A DNA stretch of 64,000 bases from Stigmatella erecta (GCF_900111745.1 NZ_FOIJ01000003.1:372001-436000), one strand, 5' to 3'; shown: positions 35,347 through 44,826, numbered from the stretch's first letter. Numbers and translations are program-made. The notes: generated by a model not told the origin, from the sequence alone.

Positions 35347-36687
35347 TCAGCCCGCCCGGGCCACGTCCGGCTCGATGACCAGCTCATCCGCGTCGATGAT
35401 CTCCGCGGGCCGCAGGGCCTCGGCCGTCCGCTGGATGCGCTGCTCCGAGAGCTGCTCCAGGTACGTCTTGATGGAGGGGTACTCCTGCGTCAGCTCGGCG
35501 AAGGCCTCGCGCGGCAGGAAGGCGGTGGCCGTCTTGCGCGTGGCCGCCACGGTGGCGGTGGCATTGGCGCCGGTGAGCAGGGAGATTTCCCCCGCCACCT
35601 CGCCCTCCCGCAGGATGCCCAGGCTCACCGCGCCGCCGCCCGGGTCTCCCTTCTGCACCACCAGCTCGCCGGCGAGCACCAGGAACAGGCCCGGCGAGGG
35701 CTCGCCCTCCACCAGCGCCTTGTCCCGCGACTGAAGCGCCCGGAAGGTGAAGCGCTCCAGGAGCGCGGCCCGGTCGGACTCGGGCAGCTGCTGGAAGAGC
35801 GGCGAGGTGGCCATCATGTTGCGCGCCATGCGCTGCTGGGCGAACTCCGCCAGCACCTGGGGCACGGAGGGGTGGTTGCGCGCCACGGCGTTGAGGTGCT
35901 CGCGGCGGACCTCGAACACCTCCGTGTCCACCGTCGAGGTGACGCTGGCGGTGGGCGAGGTGTTGGTGATGAGCGACAGCTCCCCGAAGATGGAGCCGCC
36001 GCCCAGGAAGCCCAGCGTCTTGCGCTGCCCTTCCGTCAGCCGCGTCACCTCCGCCTTGCCGGCGACGATGACGTGGAGGTGGTCTCCCGTCTCCCCCTCC
36101 TGGCTCATGACGGTGCCCGGCGGCACGCTGCGCCAGGCCATCCGGTACACCAGGTCCAGGAAGGCCTCGCGCTCCAGCGCCGCGAACAGCGGCAGCGGCG
36201 GGCGGCTGTTCGGGTCCGCCGCCCCACCCGGGTCCGGCGCCGCCAGCACCTCGATGGCGTGCTGCGTCAGCTCCTCGCCCACCATGCCCAGCAGATCCTT
36301 CTCCACCTTGCCCTCGAACATCGTCTCGGGCGGCAGCGGCGGGGGCACGGAGGCGCGCCCCGCGGCATGGCGCGAGGCCCGGGCGTGGATGCGCACCAGC
36401 GTGTCCTTCAACCGGCGCTCCTGGGGGGCCAGCTCCAGCGCCAGCTTGCAGGCGGCCATGGCCGACAGCAGGTAGTCCCGGCGCAGGAGGCCCTCGGCGC
36501 ACGCGTGGTAGGCCGTCACCGCGCGCTCCCGCTCCCCCATCTCGGCCAGGCACCGCGCCGCGAGCATCCGCGAGCGGTGGTCCGCAGGCCGGCGGCGTAC
36601 GGCTTCTGAGAACACCCCGAGGGCCCGCTCGAACTGGCGATCCTCGATCAGATCCATTCCGAGCTCTCGCAGCGACGACTCACTCAT
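35347..36687 (-). CDS. TPR protein with two cyclic-nucleotide-binding-like domains
   Basis: 446 residues from the ATG at 36687 (GGGAG upstream). N-terminal TPR-like helices (about 1-95: FERALGVFSEAVRRRPADHR, AVTAYHACAEGLLRRDYLLS), a Pro-rich linker, then two CNB domains (about 170-290 and 295-420). CNB hallmarks: GTVMSQEGETGDHLHVIVAG, KAEVTRLTEGQ and GSIFGELSLITNTSPTASV in the first; LFLVLAGELVVQKG and GEVAGEISLLTGANATATV in the second. In both, the Arg that normally contacts the cNMP phosphate (as in FGELALxxxxPRAATV) is replaced (PTASV, ATATV), so nucleotide binding is doubtful. Soluble. In an operon with the FHA protein upstream and a small membrane protein downstream. Confidence 0.85.
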   Translation of the reverse strand: MSESSLRELGMDLIEDRQFERALGVFSEAVRRRPADHRSRMLAARCLAEMGERERAVTAYHACAEGLLRRDYLLSAMAACKLALELAPQERRLKDTLVRIHARASRHAAGRASVPPPLPPETMFEGKVEKDLLGMVGEELTQHAIEVLAAPDPGGAADPNSRPPLPLFAALEREAFLDLVYRMAWRSVPPGTVMSQEGETGDHLHVIVAGKAEVTRLTEGQRKTLGFLGGGSIFGELSLITNTSPTASVTSTVDTEVFEVRREHLNAVARNHPSVPQVLAEFAQQRMARNMMATSPLFQQLPESDRAALLERFTFRALQSRDKALVEGEPSPGLFLVLAGELVVQKGDPGGGAVSLGILREGEVAGEISLLTGANATATVAATRKTATAFLPREAFAELTQEYPSIKTYLEQLSEQRIQRTAEALRPAEIIDADELVIEPDVARAG

Positions 36688-36755
36688 TGCCACTCTCCCA
36701 CAAGCTATTGAACGGCGGCGGGTGCCCCCGCCCCACCTTACCGCACGCCGCGCCG

Positions 36756-38885
36756 TCAGGGCTGAAGTGCTTGCAGGTGCGTCTCCGCCTTTTGTCGCAT
36801 CTCGGAGTCCGGGGGGGAGGCGTCGATGACGATCCTGAACTTTTCCGCCGCGGAGCGAGGATCCCGGTCCCGCTCGATGTAGGCACGCTTGAACAGCTCC
36901 TCCACCTGGCCCTCCAGGCTGTTGAGCCCCTCCTGGGCGCCCGCGTCCCCGGGGTTGATGCGCAGGGCCTCCCGGAAGCTGCGGGCCGCGCTGGCCACGT
37001 CGCGGCGCGCCAACGCCGCCTTGCCCGCGCTCACGGAGGCCCGGGCGAGCTGCTCGTTGAGCGTCTCCTGGAGGCCGCCGTTGAAGCCGATCTGCTGGTA
37101 CAGCTCGGAGGAGCGCTTCAGGGGCCGCACGGCGGCCTCCAGCGAGCGGGCCTGGACCTTGCGCTGGGCGTCCTCGAAGGACTTGGCGAACTGGGGGATG
37201 AGCCGCTTCAGGCTCTTGGCGCGATCGCGGATCTCCGTGTCGCCCTTGTGGGCCTCCAGCACGCGGTCGCACTCGAGCACCGCGCGCGCGTAGTCCCCGT
37301 TGTCGAACTTGCGCTCCACCGCCTCGAAGGCCTCGGCGATGAACTGGGCGCGCTTCTCGGCCGCCAGCTTCGCCGCCAGGGCCTTGTTCTGCCGCGACTG
37401 GCGGGCCAGCTCCTTGGCCTCGTCCTCCAGCGCCTTCTCCAGGTCCGCCAGCTTCTGGCGGTAGAGGGGCTGGGCCGACGGCGGGAGCTTGGCGATGAGC
37501 GCGCGCAGCCCTTCCACGTCGCGCTGCTCCAGCAGGGCCTCCGCGCGCTTCACCAGGAAGGCGGACTCGCGCTCATCCAGCTCCTTCTCCAGCTTCTCGC
37601 GCTCCTCGTCGCTCTGGGCCGTGGTGCCCAGCGGCGTGTCCTTCAGCTTCTGACGGGCCTCCTCGAAGCGCTCCTCGTCCATGAGCGCGCGCACGGCCTG
37701 GAAGGCCTCCATGACGGCCAGCTCCTTGCGTGCCGCCTGGGCCAGCCCCTCCGTGTCGATGCCGGGCTTGAGCGCCTCGGCCTCTTCGATGAGCTTCACC
37801 GCGAGCGCGAAGTCCCCGCTGCGCACCGCGTTGTACGCCTGCTGCATCTTCGTGGCGGCGATGGCCTCCTTCGGGTCCGGAGGCTGCACCTCGGGCTGGG
37901 ACGGGCGCCCCATGAGGATGATGGCCACCACCAGCGCCACCACCACCGCGACGCCGATGCCGCCGCCGATGAGGACCTTGTTGCCCCCGAACTTGCTGTC
38001 CCCTCCCCGGCCGGGCCGGGGCCGGACGGGCGCATCCAGCAGCTCCTGGGGGGCCGGGAAGCGGGCCTGGGTGGCCTGGTTGAGGCGCGGGTCCGACGGG
38101 TCGACCTCGTCCTTGCTGGCGGCGCTGACGCTGGCGGCGGACTCCTTGCGCGCCGCGGCCTCCGCCTCGGCCTTCTTCTGGGCCTCCTCCGCGGCCTTCT
38201 TCTCCCCGGCCTCCCGCGCGTCCTGCTCGGCGCGCAGCTGCTTCACCTGCGCCAGCTCGTCCACGTAGCGGATGCGCGTCTTGCCGATGGCAATCACATC
38301 GCCATGCTTGAGCAGCTGCTCATCCACGCGCTCATCGTTCACCAGCGTGCCGTTGATGGTGCCCAGGTCCCTCATGAGCGTGCCGGCTTCGCTGTGGATC
38401 AGCTCCAGGTGGCGGCGCGACACGGACTGGTCGGACAGCTGCAGCTCGATCTTCTTGCCGCGCCCCACCACCATGCGCACGCCCTTGAAGCGCCGCTTCT
38501 TGCCCTGGTCCGGGCCCTCCACGATGTGGAGCGACACGGGGGGCCCCGCCCGGGTCGAGTCCGGGTTGTCATCGTCCTCCTCGGGCAGGGGCTCGTCGTC
38601 GTCCTGCTCGGAGAGCGCGTCCATGCCGCTCGCGCGGCCGACCGACCGCGCCGACGGGGTCGGCGTGCCCTCCTCTCCCATGTCCTCCTCGCCCTCGTCG
38701 GGGTAGTGGTTGGAGGTGTGGTACTCCTCGTCCACCTCGACGGAGCGGGGACGGGCCCCCGCGCGGGAGCGCTCGCCGTTGGCGAAGGGCGACGGCCGGA
38801 GCTCGGTGCGCTCATTCCGCGAGGCACCCCCCGAGGGCTTCGGGGCGTCATCGGCGTGGGGAGGAGGGGGTCGGCGTGGGGGCAT
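36756..38885 (-). CDS. FHA-domain, single-pass membrane protein with periplasmic helical repeats
   Basis: 709 residues. Disordered Pro/Arg/Asp-rich start (1-110); FHA domain (about 115-215) with its phosphothreonine-binding residues intact (VVGRGKK, SVSRRHLEL, GTINGTLVN); Ala/Glu/Lys-rich coiled linker (about 220-265); membrane helix (KVLIGGGIGVAVVVALVVAI, about 305-325). Then about 380 residues of helical, TPR-like repeats ending AYIERDRDPRSAAEKFRIVI. It can read a kinase signal in the cytoplasm and pass it to a periplasmic scaffold. A Glt/A-motility-type protein with similar architecture exists in Myxococcus, but I do not claim orthology. First gene of an operon with the CNB and NTF2-like genes. 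Confidence 0.85.
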   Translation of the reverse strand: MPPRRPPPPHADDAPKPSGGASRNERTELRPSPFANGERSRAGARPRSVEVDEEYHTSNHYPDEGEEDMGEEGTPTPSARSVGRASGMDALSEQDDDEPLPEEDDDNPDSTRAGPPVSLHIVEGPDQGKKRRFKGVRMVVGRGKKIELQLSDQSVSRRHLELIHSEAGTLMRDLGTINGTLVNDERVDEQLLKHGDVIAIGKTRIRYVDELAQVKQLRAEQDAREAGEKKAAEEAQKKAEAEAAARKESAASVSAASKDEVDPSDPRLNQATQARFPAPQELLDAPVRPRPGRGGDSKFGGNKVLIGGGIGVAVVVALVVAIILMGRPSQPEVQPPDPKEAIAATKMQQAYNAVRSGDFALAVKLIEEAEALKPGIDTEGLAQAARKELAVMEAFQAVRALMDEERFEEARQKLKDTPLGTTAQSDEEREKLEKELDERESAFLVKRAEALLEQRDVEGLRALIAKLPPSAQPLYRQKLADLEKALEDEAKELARQSRQNKALAAKLAAEKRAQFIAEAFEAVERKFDNGDYARAVLECDRVLEAHKGDTEIRDRAKSLKRLIPQFAKSFEDAQRKVQARSLEAAVRPLKRSSELYQQIGFNGGLQETLNEQLARASVSAGKAALARRDVASAARSFREALRINPGDAGAQEGLNSLEGQVEELFKRAYIERDRDPRSAAEKFRIVIDASPPDSEMRQKAETHLQALQP

Positions 38886-39044
38886 GGAGGTGGGGCCTGG
38901 AGCGGGGCCGGGGCATCTTAGAGCGCACGCCCCGTCAGGGGAATGCAGACCTGTCCGGAACAGCCCGTGTGCGTTGTCCGTTGCCCGGAGGATACGCCCT
39001 CATTACGGTCCCATCCCACCTCCTCTCGTGTTTGGAGAAATTGA

Positions 39045-40529
39045 ATGCCCCGTGCGTCGGTGCTGACGAAAAAGCGTCCCTCCCCGGCCTTGCTCGCCCC
39101 CCTGGCCACCCGGCAGAAGGTGCTCCCTCCCCTGCTGCCCCAGCCCTTGCTCGAGCGGCTGCTCGCGGTGGCGATGGAGCGAGGGGCGGAGTTCGCCGAG
39201 GTCTACGTCGAGCGGGCGCAGTCCACGGCGGTCATCCTGGAGGAGGGGCGCATCAAGAGCGGCCAGACCGGGCTGTCCCAGGGCGTGGGCGTGCGCGTCA
39301 TCGCCGGGCCCAAGGTGGGCTACGCGTATTCGGATGATCTGGACGAGGAGGCGCTGCTGCGCGCGGCCCGCACGGCGGCGATGATTGCCCAGGGCGGCGG
39401 CTCTCCCCAGAGCTTCAAGGTCAGCCGGGCCCCCGCCCCCACCTATTACAAGGTCGCCACGCCGCTGGCGGACATCGAGGTGTCGCGCAAGGCGGAGCTG
39501 GTGCTGCGGGCGGACAAGGCGGCGCGGGCGTTCGACGCGCGCGTCAAGCAGGTGAACGGCTCCTACGCGGATGTCACCAAGCGCATCGCCGTGGGCAACA
39601 CCCAGGGCCACTACTCGGAGGACACGCAGGACCTGTGCCGGCTGTCCATCCAGGTGATGGCCGAGGGCAAGAACAAGGAGCGGCGCACGGGCTTCTACGG
39701 GGGCGGCGGCCGGGTGTCCTTCAACCACTTCGACACCTTCACGCCCGAGAGCGTGGGGCGCGAGGCGGCCCGGCAGGCCATCGCCACGCTGGGGTCCGTG
39801 GAGTGCCAGGCGGGCCCGCAGACGGTGGTGCTCGCCCCGGGCTGGAGCGGCATCCTCCTGCACGAGGCGGTGGGCCACGGCCTGGAGGCGGACTTCATCC
39901 GCAAGGGCACCTCCCTGTTCGCGGGCAAGCTGGGCGAGAAGGTGGCCTCGGACCTGGTCACCGTCATCGACGATGGCACCATGGCCAACAACCGCGGCTC
40001 CATCAACGTGGATGACGAGGGCGCGCCGGGCCAGCACAAGGTCCTCATCGAGAAGGGCGTGCTCAAGGGCTACCTGTACGACCAGCTCAACGCGAAGCTG
40101 ATGGGCCAGCGCTCCACGGGCAGTGGCCGGCGCGAGTCCTTCAAGCACATGCCGCTGCCGCGCATGACGAACACCTACCTGGCCCCGGGTGACCACGCCC
40201 CCGAGGACATCCTCAAGGAGGTGAAGCGCGGCCTGTACTGCGCCCACTTCGGCGGCGGCCAGGTGGACATCACCAACGGCAACTTCGTCTTCGAAGTGTC
40301 CGAGGCCTATCAGATCGAAGACGGCAAGCTGGGCAAGCCGGTGAAGAACGCCATCCTCATCGGGGTGGGGCCCGAGGCGCTGAAGAACGTGTCGCGCGTG
40401 GGGAACGATCCCATGCCCGACCCGGGCCTGGGCACCTGCGGCAAGGATGGCCAGAGCGTGCCGGTGGGCGTGGGGCTGCCCACGCTGCGCATCGACAACA
40501 TGACGGTGGGTGGAACGAAGGTCGCCTGA
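39045..40529 (+). CDS. tldD: TldD-type metalloprotease subunit
   Basis: 494 residues. With TldE/PmbA it forms a zinc protease that degrades unfolded peptides and, in other bacteria, matures microcins and CcdA. Signatures: FAEVYVERAQSTAVILEEGR, GQTGLSQGVGVRVI, and the zinc motif HEAVGH (His273) in ILLHEAVGHGLEADFIRKGT. Then FAGKLGEKVASDLVTVIDDG, MTNTYLAPGDHAPEDIL and FGGGQVDITNGNFVFEVSEA. All are typical of the active TldD subunit. The first about 30 residues (Pro/Leu-rich) are an extension. GGAG 7 bases before the ATG. Divergent from the FHA operon (159 bp) and followed after 14 bp by the partner gene. Confidence 0.94.
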   Translation: MPRASVLTKKRPSPALLAPLATRQKVLPPLLPQPLLERLLAVAMERGAEFAEVYVERAQSTAVILEEGRIKSGQTGLSQGVGVRVIAGPKVGYAYSDDLDEEALLRAARTAAMIAQGGGSPQSFKVSRAPAPTYYKVATPLADIEVSRKAELVLRADKAARAFDARVKQVNGSYADVTKRIAVGNTQGHYSEDTQDLCRLSIQVMAEGKNKERRTGFYGGGGRVSFNHFDTFTPESVGREAARQAIATLGSVECQAGPQTVVLAPGWSGILLHEAVGHGLEADFIRKGTSLFAGKLGEKVASDLVTVIDDGTMANNRGSINVDDEGAPGQHKVLIEKGVLKGYLYDQLNAKLMGQRSTGSGRRESFKHMPLPRMTNTYLAPGDHAPEDILKEVKRGLYCAHFGGGQVDITNGNFVFEVSEAYQIEDGKLGKPVKNAILIGVGPEALKNVSRVGNDPMPDPGLGTCGKDGQSVPVGVGLPTLRIDNMTVGGTKVA

Positions 40530-40543
40530 GGCACACGGACTCC

Positions 40544-41893
40544 ATGACTGGTTACGAACAGCTCGCGAAGAAGCTCGTCCAACGCGCCAAGAAGAAGGGC
40601 GCGAAGCAAGCAGAGGCCTTCATCGAAGCAGGCCGGCAGAGCAGCTGCCGGGTGCGCGATGGCGAAATCGAGGACCTGACCGAGGCCACCAGCAAGGGCG
40701 TGGGCCTGCGCGTCATCACCAAGGATCACCGCCTGGGCTTCGCCTACACCTCGGACTTCGAGCCCTCCTCCCTGGAGGGCTTCGTGGACCGGGCGCTGCA
40801 ACTGGCCCAGGCCGCGGCCCCCAACAAGCTCAACGGCCTGCCCACCCTGAAGGAACTGGGCAAGCTGGGGGACACCGGGGAGCTGTATGATCCGGCGGTG
40901 GCGAACCTCGCCGGGGACTGGAAGATCAAGGCCGCGCTGGAGATGGAGAAGGCGGGCAAGGCGGTGGACCCGCGCATCACCACCTTCGACAACGTGGGCG
41001 CCGGGGACTACGTCTCCGAGGTGTATGTCGCCTCCAGCGAGGGCATGTCGGCCGGCTACGCGGGCACGTACGTGTACCTGGCCGCCTCCCCCGTGGCCTC
41101 CGAGAAGGGCCAGCTCCAGACGAGCTACTGGATCGACTACAAGCGCTTCCTGGCGGACCTGGACTCGCCCGAGTCGGTGGGGCGCGAGGCGGCGCGGCGC
41201 GCGGTGCGCATGCTCGGCGCGAAGCGGGCGAAGACCCAGCAGGTGCCGGTGATTTTCGATCCGCTCGTGGCCTCCTCCTTCGTGAACAACATCGCCGGGG
41301 CGGCCGACGGCAACGCCATCTACAAGAACTCCAGCATCTTCGTCTCCAAGCTGGGCAAGCGCCTGGCCCCCGAGACCGTGACGGTGGTGGACGATGGCCT
41401 GCTCAAGCGCGGGCTGGGCACCTCCCCGTTCGACGGCGAGGGCGTGGCCACCCGCCGCACCGCCCTGATCGACAAGGGCGTGCTGCGCAACTACCTGTAC
41501 GACTCGTTCACCGCCCGCAAGGCGAAGGCGAAGACGACGGGCAACGCGTCCCGGGGCTACAGCTCGCTGCCCCACATCGGCACGAACAACCTGTACCTGG
41601 AGCCGGGCACGCGCACCCCGGAGGAGCTGGTGCGCGAGGTGAAGAACGGCTTCTACGTCACCGCCATGCTGGGCAGCGGGGCCAACCCGGTGACGGGCGA
41701 CTACTCGCGCGGCGCCAACGGCCTCTGGATCGAAAACGGCGAGCTGACCTACGCGGTGCAGGAAGTCACCGTGGCGGGCAACCTCCTGCAGATGCTCCAG
41801 GACCTGGACGGCATCGGCAACGATCTCCAGTTCCGTGGCTCGTCGGGCGCCCCCACCTTGCGCTTCAAACAGCTCACCATCTCGGGAGACTGA
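40544..41893 (+). CDS. pmbA: TldE/PmbA-type metalloprotease partner subunit
   Basis: 449 residues. Non-catalytic partner of TldD: same fold (AEAFIEAGRQSSCRVRDGEI, ATSKGVGLRVITKDHRLGFA, FVNNIAGAADGNAIYKNSSI, FYVTAMLGSGANPVTGDYSR, ANGLWIENGELTYAVQEVTV), but with FVNNIAGAAD in place of the HExxxH zinc motif, as expected for TldE. Gene order tldD-tldE with 14 bp between them indicates one mRNA. Next to it is a ParB-like gene 39 bp downstream. Confidence 0.93.
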   Translation: MTGYEQLAKKLVQRAKKKGAKQAEAFIEAGRQSSCRVRDGEIEDLTEATSKGVGLRVITKDHRLGFAYTSDFEPSSLEGFVDRALQLAQAAAPNKLNGLPTLKELGKLGDTGELYDPAVANLAGDWKIKAALEMEKAGKAVDPRITTFDNVGAGDYVSEVYVASSEGMSAGYAGTYVYLAASPVASEKGQLQTSYWIDYKRFLADLDSPESVGREAARRAVRMLGAKRAKTQQVPVIFDPLVASSFVNNIAGAADGNAIYKNSSIFVSKLGKRLAPETVTVVDDGLLKRGLGTSPFDGEGVATRRTALIDKGVLRNYLYDSFTARKAKAKTTGNASRGYSSLPHIGTNNLYLEPGTRTPEELVREVKNGFYVTAMLGSGANPVTGDYSRGANGLWIENGELTYAVQEVTVAGNLLQMLQDLDGIGNDLQFRGSSGAPTLRFKQLTISGD

Positions 41894-41932
41894 GCCCCAG
41901 CGGCTTCCCGTCTCTCCGGAGGAAAGGGACGT

Positions 41933-42925
41933 ATGGCAGCGAAGAAGGCAGGCACCCGGGCCCGGAGCACCACGCCCCGCAAGCCCCGCCGCAAGAAGGC
42001 CGAGCCCCGCTCACGGGGGCTCTCCGCGGCGGAGGTGGCCAGCGAGGCCGCCACGCCCCCCACCGAGCTCATCCAGGGCATCCAGCAGGATGGGGGCGAG
42101 GTGCTCGCGGTGTACCGGGATCCGCTGGGCGCCCACACGGTGGTGTTCGCCGCGCTGCCCATCGACAAGGTCGAGCCCACGCCCTACCAGCGCGACCTGT
42201 CCGAGCCCCACGTGAAGCGGCTGGTGGGTGCCATGGAGCGGCTGGACCGCTTCCTGGACCCCGTCATCGCCATCCGCAAGGACGGGCGCTACTGGACGCC
42301 CAACGGCAACCACCGCCTGCACGCCTCGAAGATGCTGGGCGCCAAGGCGATGGTGGCCCTGGTGCTGCCCGAGGAGGACGTGGCCTATCAGATCCTCGCC
42401 CTCAACACGGAGAAGGCCCACAACCTCAAGGAGCGCTCGCTGGAGGTCATCCGCATGCACCGGGGGCTCACGGGCTCCCGCGCGGGCAAGGAGTCGGACT
42501 TCGCCCACCTCTTCGAGGAGCCCGCCTTCATCACCCTGGGCGCGGCGTACGAGAAGCGGCCCCGCTACTCGGCGGGCGCCTACCACCCCTTCGTCAAGCG
42601 GGTGGAGCGCTTCCTGGACCTGCCGCTGGAGGAAGCGCTCCGGGAGCGGGAGGCGCGCGCGGACCGGCTGCTGGAGCTGGACGACGAGGTGACCCGCATC
42701 GTCACCGCGCTCAAGGAGCGGGGCCTGCAGAACCCCTACCTGAAGAACTTCGTCGTCGCGCGCATCAACTTCCTGCGCTTCAAGAAGGACGACAGCCCCT
42801 CGGAGTTCGGCCCGAGCGTGGCGCGGATGCTCTCCAGCGCCCGGAAGTTCAACCTCGACAAGGTGAACAAGGACGACATCTCCCGCATGGGCGGCGGGGG
42901 CGGCGCGGAGCCGGACGAGGAGTAG
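41933..42925 (+). CDS. ParB N-terminal-domain (ParB/sulfiredoxin-fold) protein
   Basis: 330 residues. A basic, Pro/Arg/Lys-rich N-terminal tail (about 1-35), then a ParB-like domain: LPIDKVEPTPYQRDLSEPHV, ERLDRFLDPVIAIRKDGRYW, and the nucleotide box TPNGNHRLHASKMLG. The box reads GNHRLHA where ParB proteins have GERRYRA, keeping GxxRxxA. The remainder is helical (ILALNTEKAHNLKERSLEVI) with no clear ParB helix-turn-helix, so it is probably not the chromosome-segregation ParB. It could be a CTP/ATP-binding switch or nuclease. Strong GGAGGAAAGG upstream of the ATG. Same strand as tldD-tldE, 39 bp after it. Confidence 0.83.
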   Translation: MAAKKAGTRARSTTPRKPRRKKAEPRSRGLSAAEVASEAATPPTELIQGIQQDGGEVLAVYRDPLGAHTVVFAALPIDKVEPTPYQRDLSEPHVKRLVGAMERLDRFLDPVIAIRKDGRYWTPNGNHRLHASKMLGAKAMVALVLPEEDVAYQILALNTEKAHNLKERSLEVIRMHRGLTGSRAGKESDFAHLFEEPAFITLGAAYEKRPRYSAGAYHPFVKRVERFLDLPLEEALREREARADRLLELDDEVTRIVTALKERGLQNPYLKNFVVARINFLRFKKDDSPSEFGPSVARMLSSARKFNLDKVNKDDISRMGGGGGAEPDEE

Positions 42926-42927
42926 CG

Positions 42928-44748
42928 TCAGCCCAGCAGCGCCACCAGGCCGATGAGCCCCACGACGAGGAAGAAGAGCGACTCGCCGGCGATGAGGCCC
43001 CCGCCCAGCAGGGAGGTGGTGCTCATGTCCTCGGGCACCGCCTCTCCCCCCTCGCCCGGCGTTCCCGAGGCCTGGGGGGCGCCGCGCTTCGTCCAGGTGT
43101 TCCAGAGCGACGAGGCGATGCCGCCCACGCCGAACCAGATGGCCGACGGCAGGCTGACGAAGGCGCCGAACGACGAGGCGTAGGGGCTGGCCAGCACCAC
43201 CGAGTCCATCGTCCACCCCACCGCGGCGCCCCGGGGCGAGCCCTTCACGAACCCCTGGTAGCGCGCGTTGCTCCGGAGCACCTTACGGGCGACCTCCAGG
43301 ACGAAGCCCAGCCCCAGGCCCACCGCCAGCGCCTTCAGGGTGTGGTCCGACAGCGCCCCCAGGCTCCGGATGGCGCCCACGAGCTTGTAGGTCATCGCCG
43401 AGTTCCACTGCCCCACGTCCGCGCCCGGCGTGTCGAGCTGGTTGATGGCCAGCACCGGGTAGGCGGTCATGAAGACGCGCGCCAGCCCCACGCACAGCAC
43501 CGAGCCCATCACGATGCCCACCACCTGGTAACGGAACTGAATCGTGCGGTCCGTGCCCAGCCGCCAGCCGGTGGAGCGGTCCTGCTGCATGTCACAGCCC
43601 ACCGAGGTGCAGATGAGCAGGATGCTGGAGGACATCACCGCCACCACCGGGTTCTTCAGCCCCAGCATCGACATCAACAGCACCGAGACGACGAAGGCGC
43701 TGGAGATGGGGTTCTGATCGGTGATGCCGTAGGAGATGCCGTTGATGAGCACGAAGAGCAGCGCCAGCGCCATGCCGAACAGGACGAAGCCCAGGGGCTG
43801 ATTCAGCAGCTGCGTGGCCACGGCCACCACCGCCACGCCCCAGAAGGCCACCCACGCGAACAGCCGGGGCAGGCTCACCTGCTTCCAGGCGGGCACCTCG
43901 CCTTCCACCGCTTGCGCCCGGTTGCGCACGCGGTCCACCGCCTGCCCCGCCAGCAAGGCCAGGTCGACCACGGCGGCGCCGCAGATCATCCCCAGGCCGG
44001 CCAGGAAGCCGACCTTGCGGAACGGATCCTGGGGGCCCAGCCAGCCCCACTCCCGCAGGGTGGGCGTGAGGGCCGCGCCCACGAGGCCCCCCAGGAGGGC
44101 CGGCACCGTGACGCGGCTGCCCACCACCATGCCCGCGCCCAGCGTGGAGCCGCTCACCCCCAGGCTCGCCAGGGCGCGCGACGTCTCGGTGAGCCAGGCC
44201 ACCAGCGCGCCCAGGGCCGTGCCGCCGCCCAGCTTGGCGATGGAGACCTTGAGGATCCGCTTGTCGGTGAGCGCCCGGAGGATGTTGGCCACCGCGTAGC
44301 CCGAGGGGTAGTCGAGCTGCAGCCGGTCCACGAGCAGCGGCGTGTAGAGCATCCCCACGCCCACGCCGAACATGCCCACGCACCCGACGAAGAGCATCAG
44401 GTGCCAGGCGGGCGGCTGCGGCATGCCCAGCCACACCATGGCCTGGAGCAGCACCGCCATGGCGCACAGGGACGCCACCGAGGCGGCCATCGTCTGCATG
44501 AAGTTGGCGCCGTGCTTGCCCTCGGGGCCATAGCCGTACGTGACGGCGCTGCCCAGAATGCCCGCCAGCACCTGCCCCCCCACGAAGAACCCCAGGCTGA
44601 AGTTCATATAGGAGGCGGCCACGCCGCCCAGCGGCCCCAGGATGAAGATGGCCACCGCGCTCAGGAGCAGGTGGAACTTCCAGGAGCCTGGCGCCGGCAA
44701 CCAGCCAAACCGGGCACTTCCGGGAGAAGACGAAGACACATCGGCCAT
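42928..44748 (-). CDS. Oligopeptide transporter (OPT) family protein
   Basis: 606 residues, inner membrane, about 14-16 helices. Proton-coupled uptake of peptides or metal chelates. OPT features: the N-terminal VAASYMNFSLGFFVGGQVLA, the long Gly-rich helices (GMFGVGVGMLYTPLLVDRLQ, YPSGYAVANILRALTDKRI with the family's PSG.A.A motif), LICTSVGCDMQQDRSTGWRL and WTMDSVVLASPYASSFGAFV. The C-terminus has a hydrophilic loop (TKRGAPQASGTPGEGGEAVP) before two last helices. Ends 2 bp from the convergent ParB-like gene. Given tldD-tldE nearby, peptide uptake and peptide breakdown may be linked, but they are not in one operon. Confidence 0.88.
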   Translation of the reverse strand: MADVSSSSPGSARFGWLPAPGSWKFHLLLSAVAIFILGPLGGVAASYMNFSLGFFVGGQVLAGILGSAVTYGYGPEGKHGANFMQTMAASVASLCAMAVLLQAMVWLGMPQPPAWHLMLFVGCVGMFGVGVGMLYTPLLVDRLQLDYPSGYAVANILRALTDKRILKVSIAKLGGGTALGALVAWLTETSRALASLGVSGSTLGAGMVVGSRVTVPALLGGLVGAALTPTLREWGWLGPQDPFRKVGFLAGLGMICGAAVVDLALLAGQAVDRVRNRAQAVEGEVPAWKQVSLPRLFAWVAFWGVAVVAVATQLLNQPLGFVLFGMALALLFVLINGISYGITDQNPISSAFVVSVLLMSMLGLKNPVVAVMSSSILLICTSVGCDMQQDRSTGWRLGTDRTIQFRYQVVGIVMGSVLCVGLARVFMTAYPVLAINQLDTPGADVGQWNSAMTYKLVGAIRSLGALSDHTLKALAVGLGLGFVLEVARKVLRSNARYQGFVKGSPRGAAVGWTMDSVVLASPYASSFGAFVSLPSAIWFGVGGIASSLWNTWTKRGAPQASGTPGEGGEAVPEDMSTTSLLGGGLIAGESLFFLVVGLIGLVALLG

Positions 44749-44826
44749 GGGGGGCGCACATTAGCGCACGGCCTGGTCCCGCGGTGCGGCTTGATGGGGA
44801 GGAGGCAGCGGGCGTATGGGGGCGGG

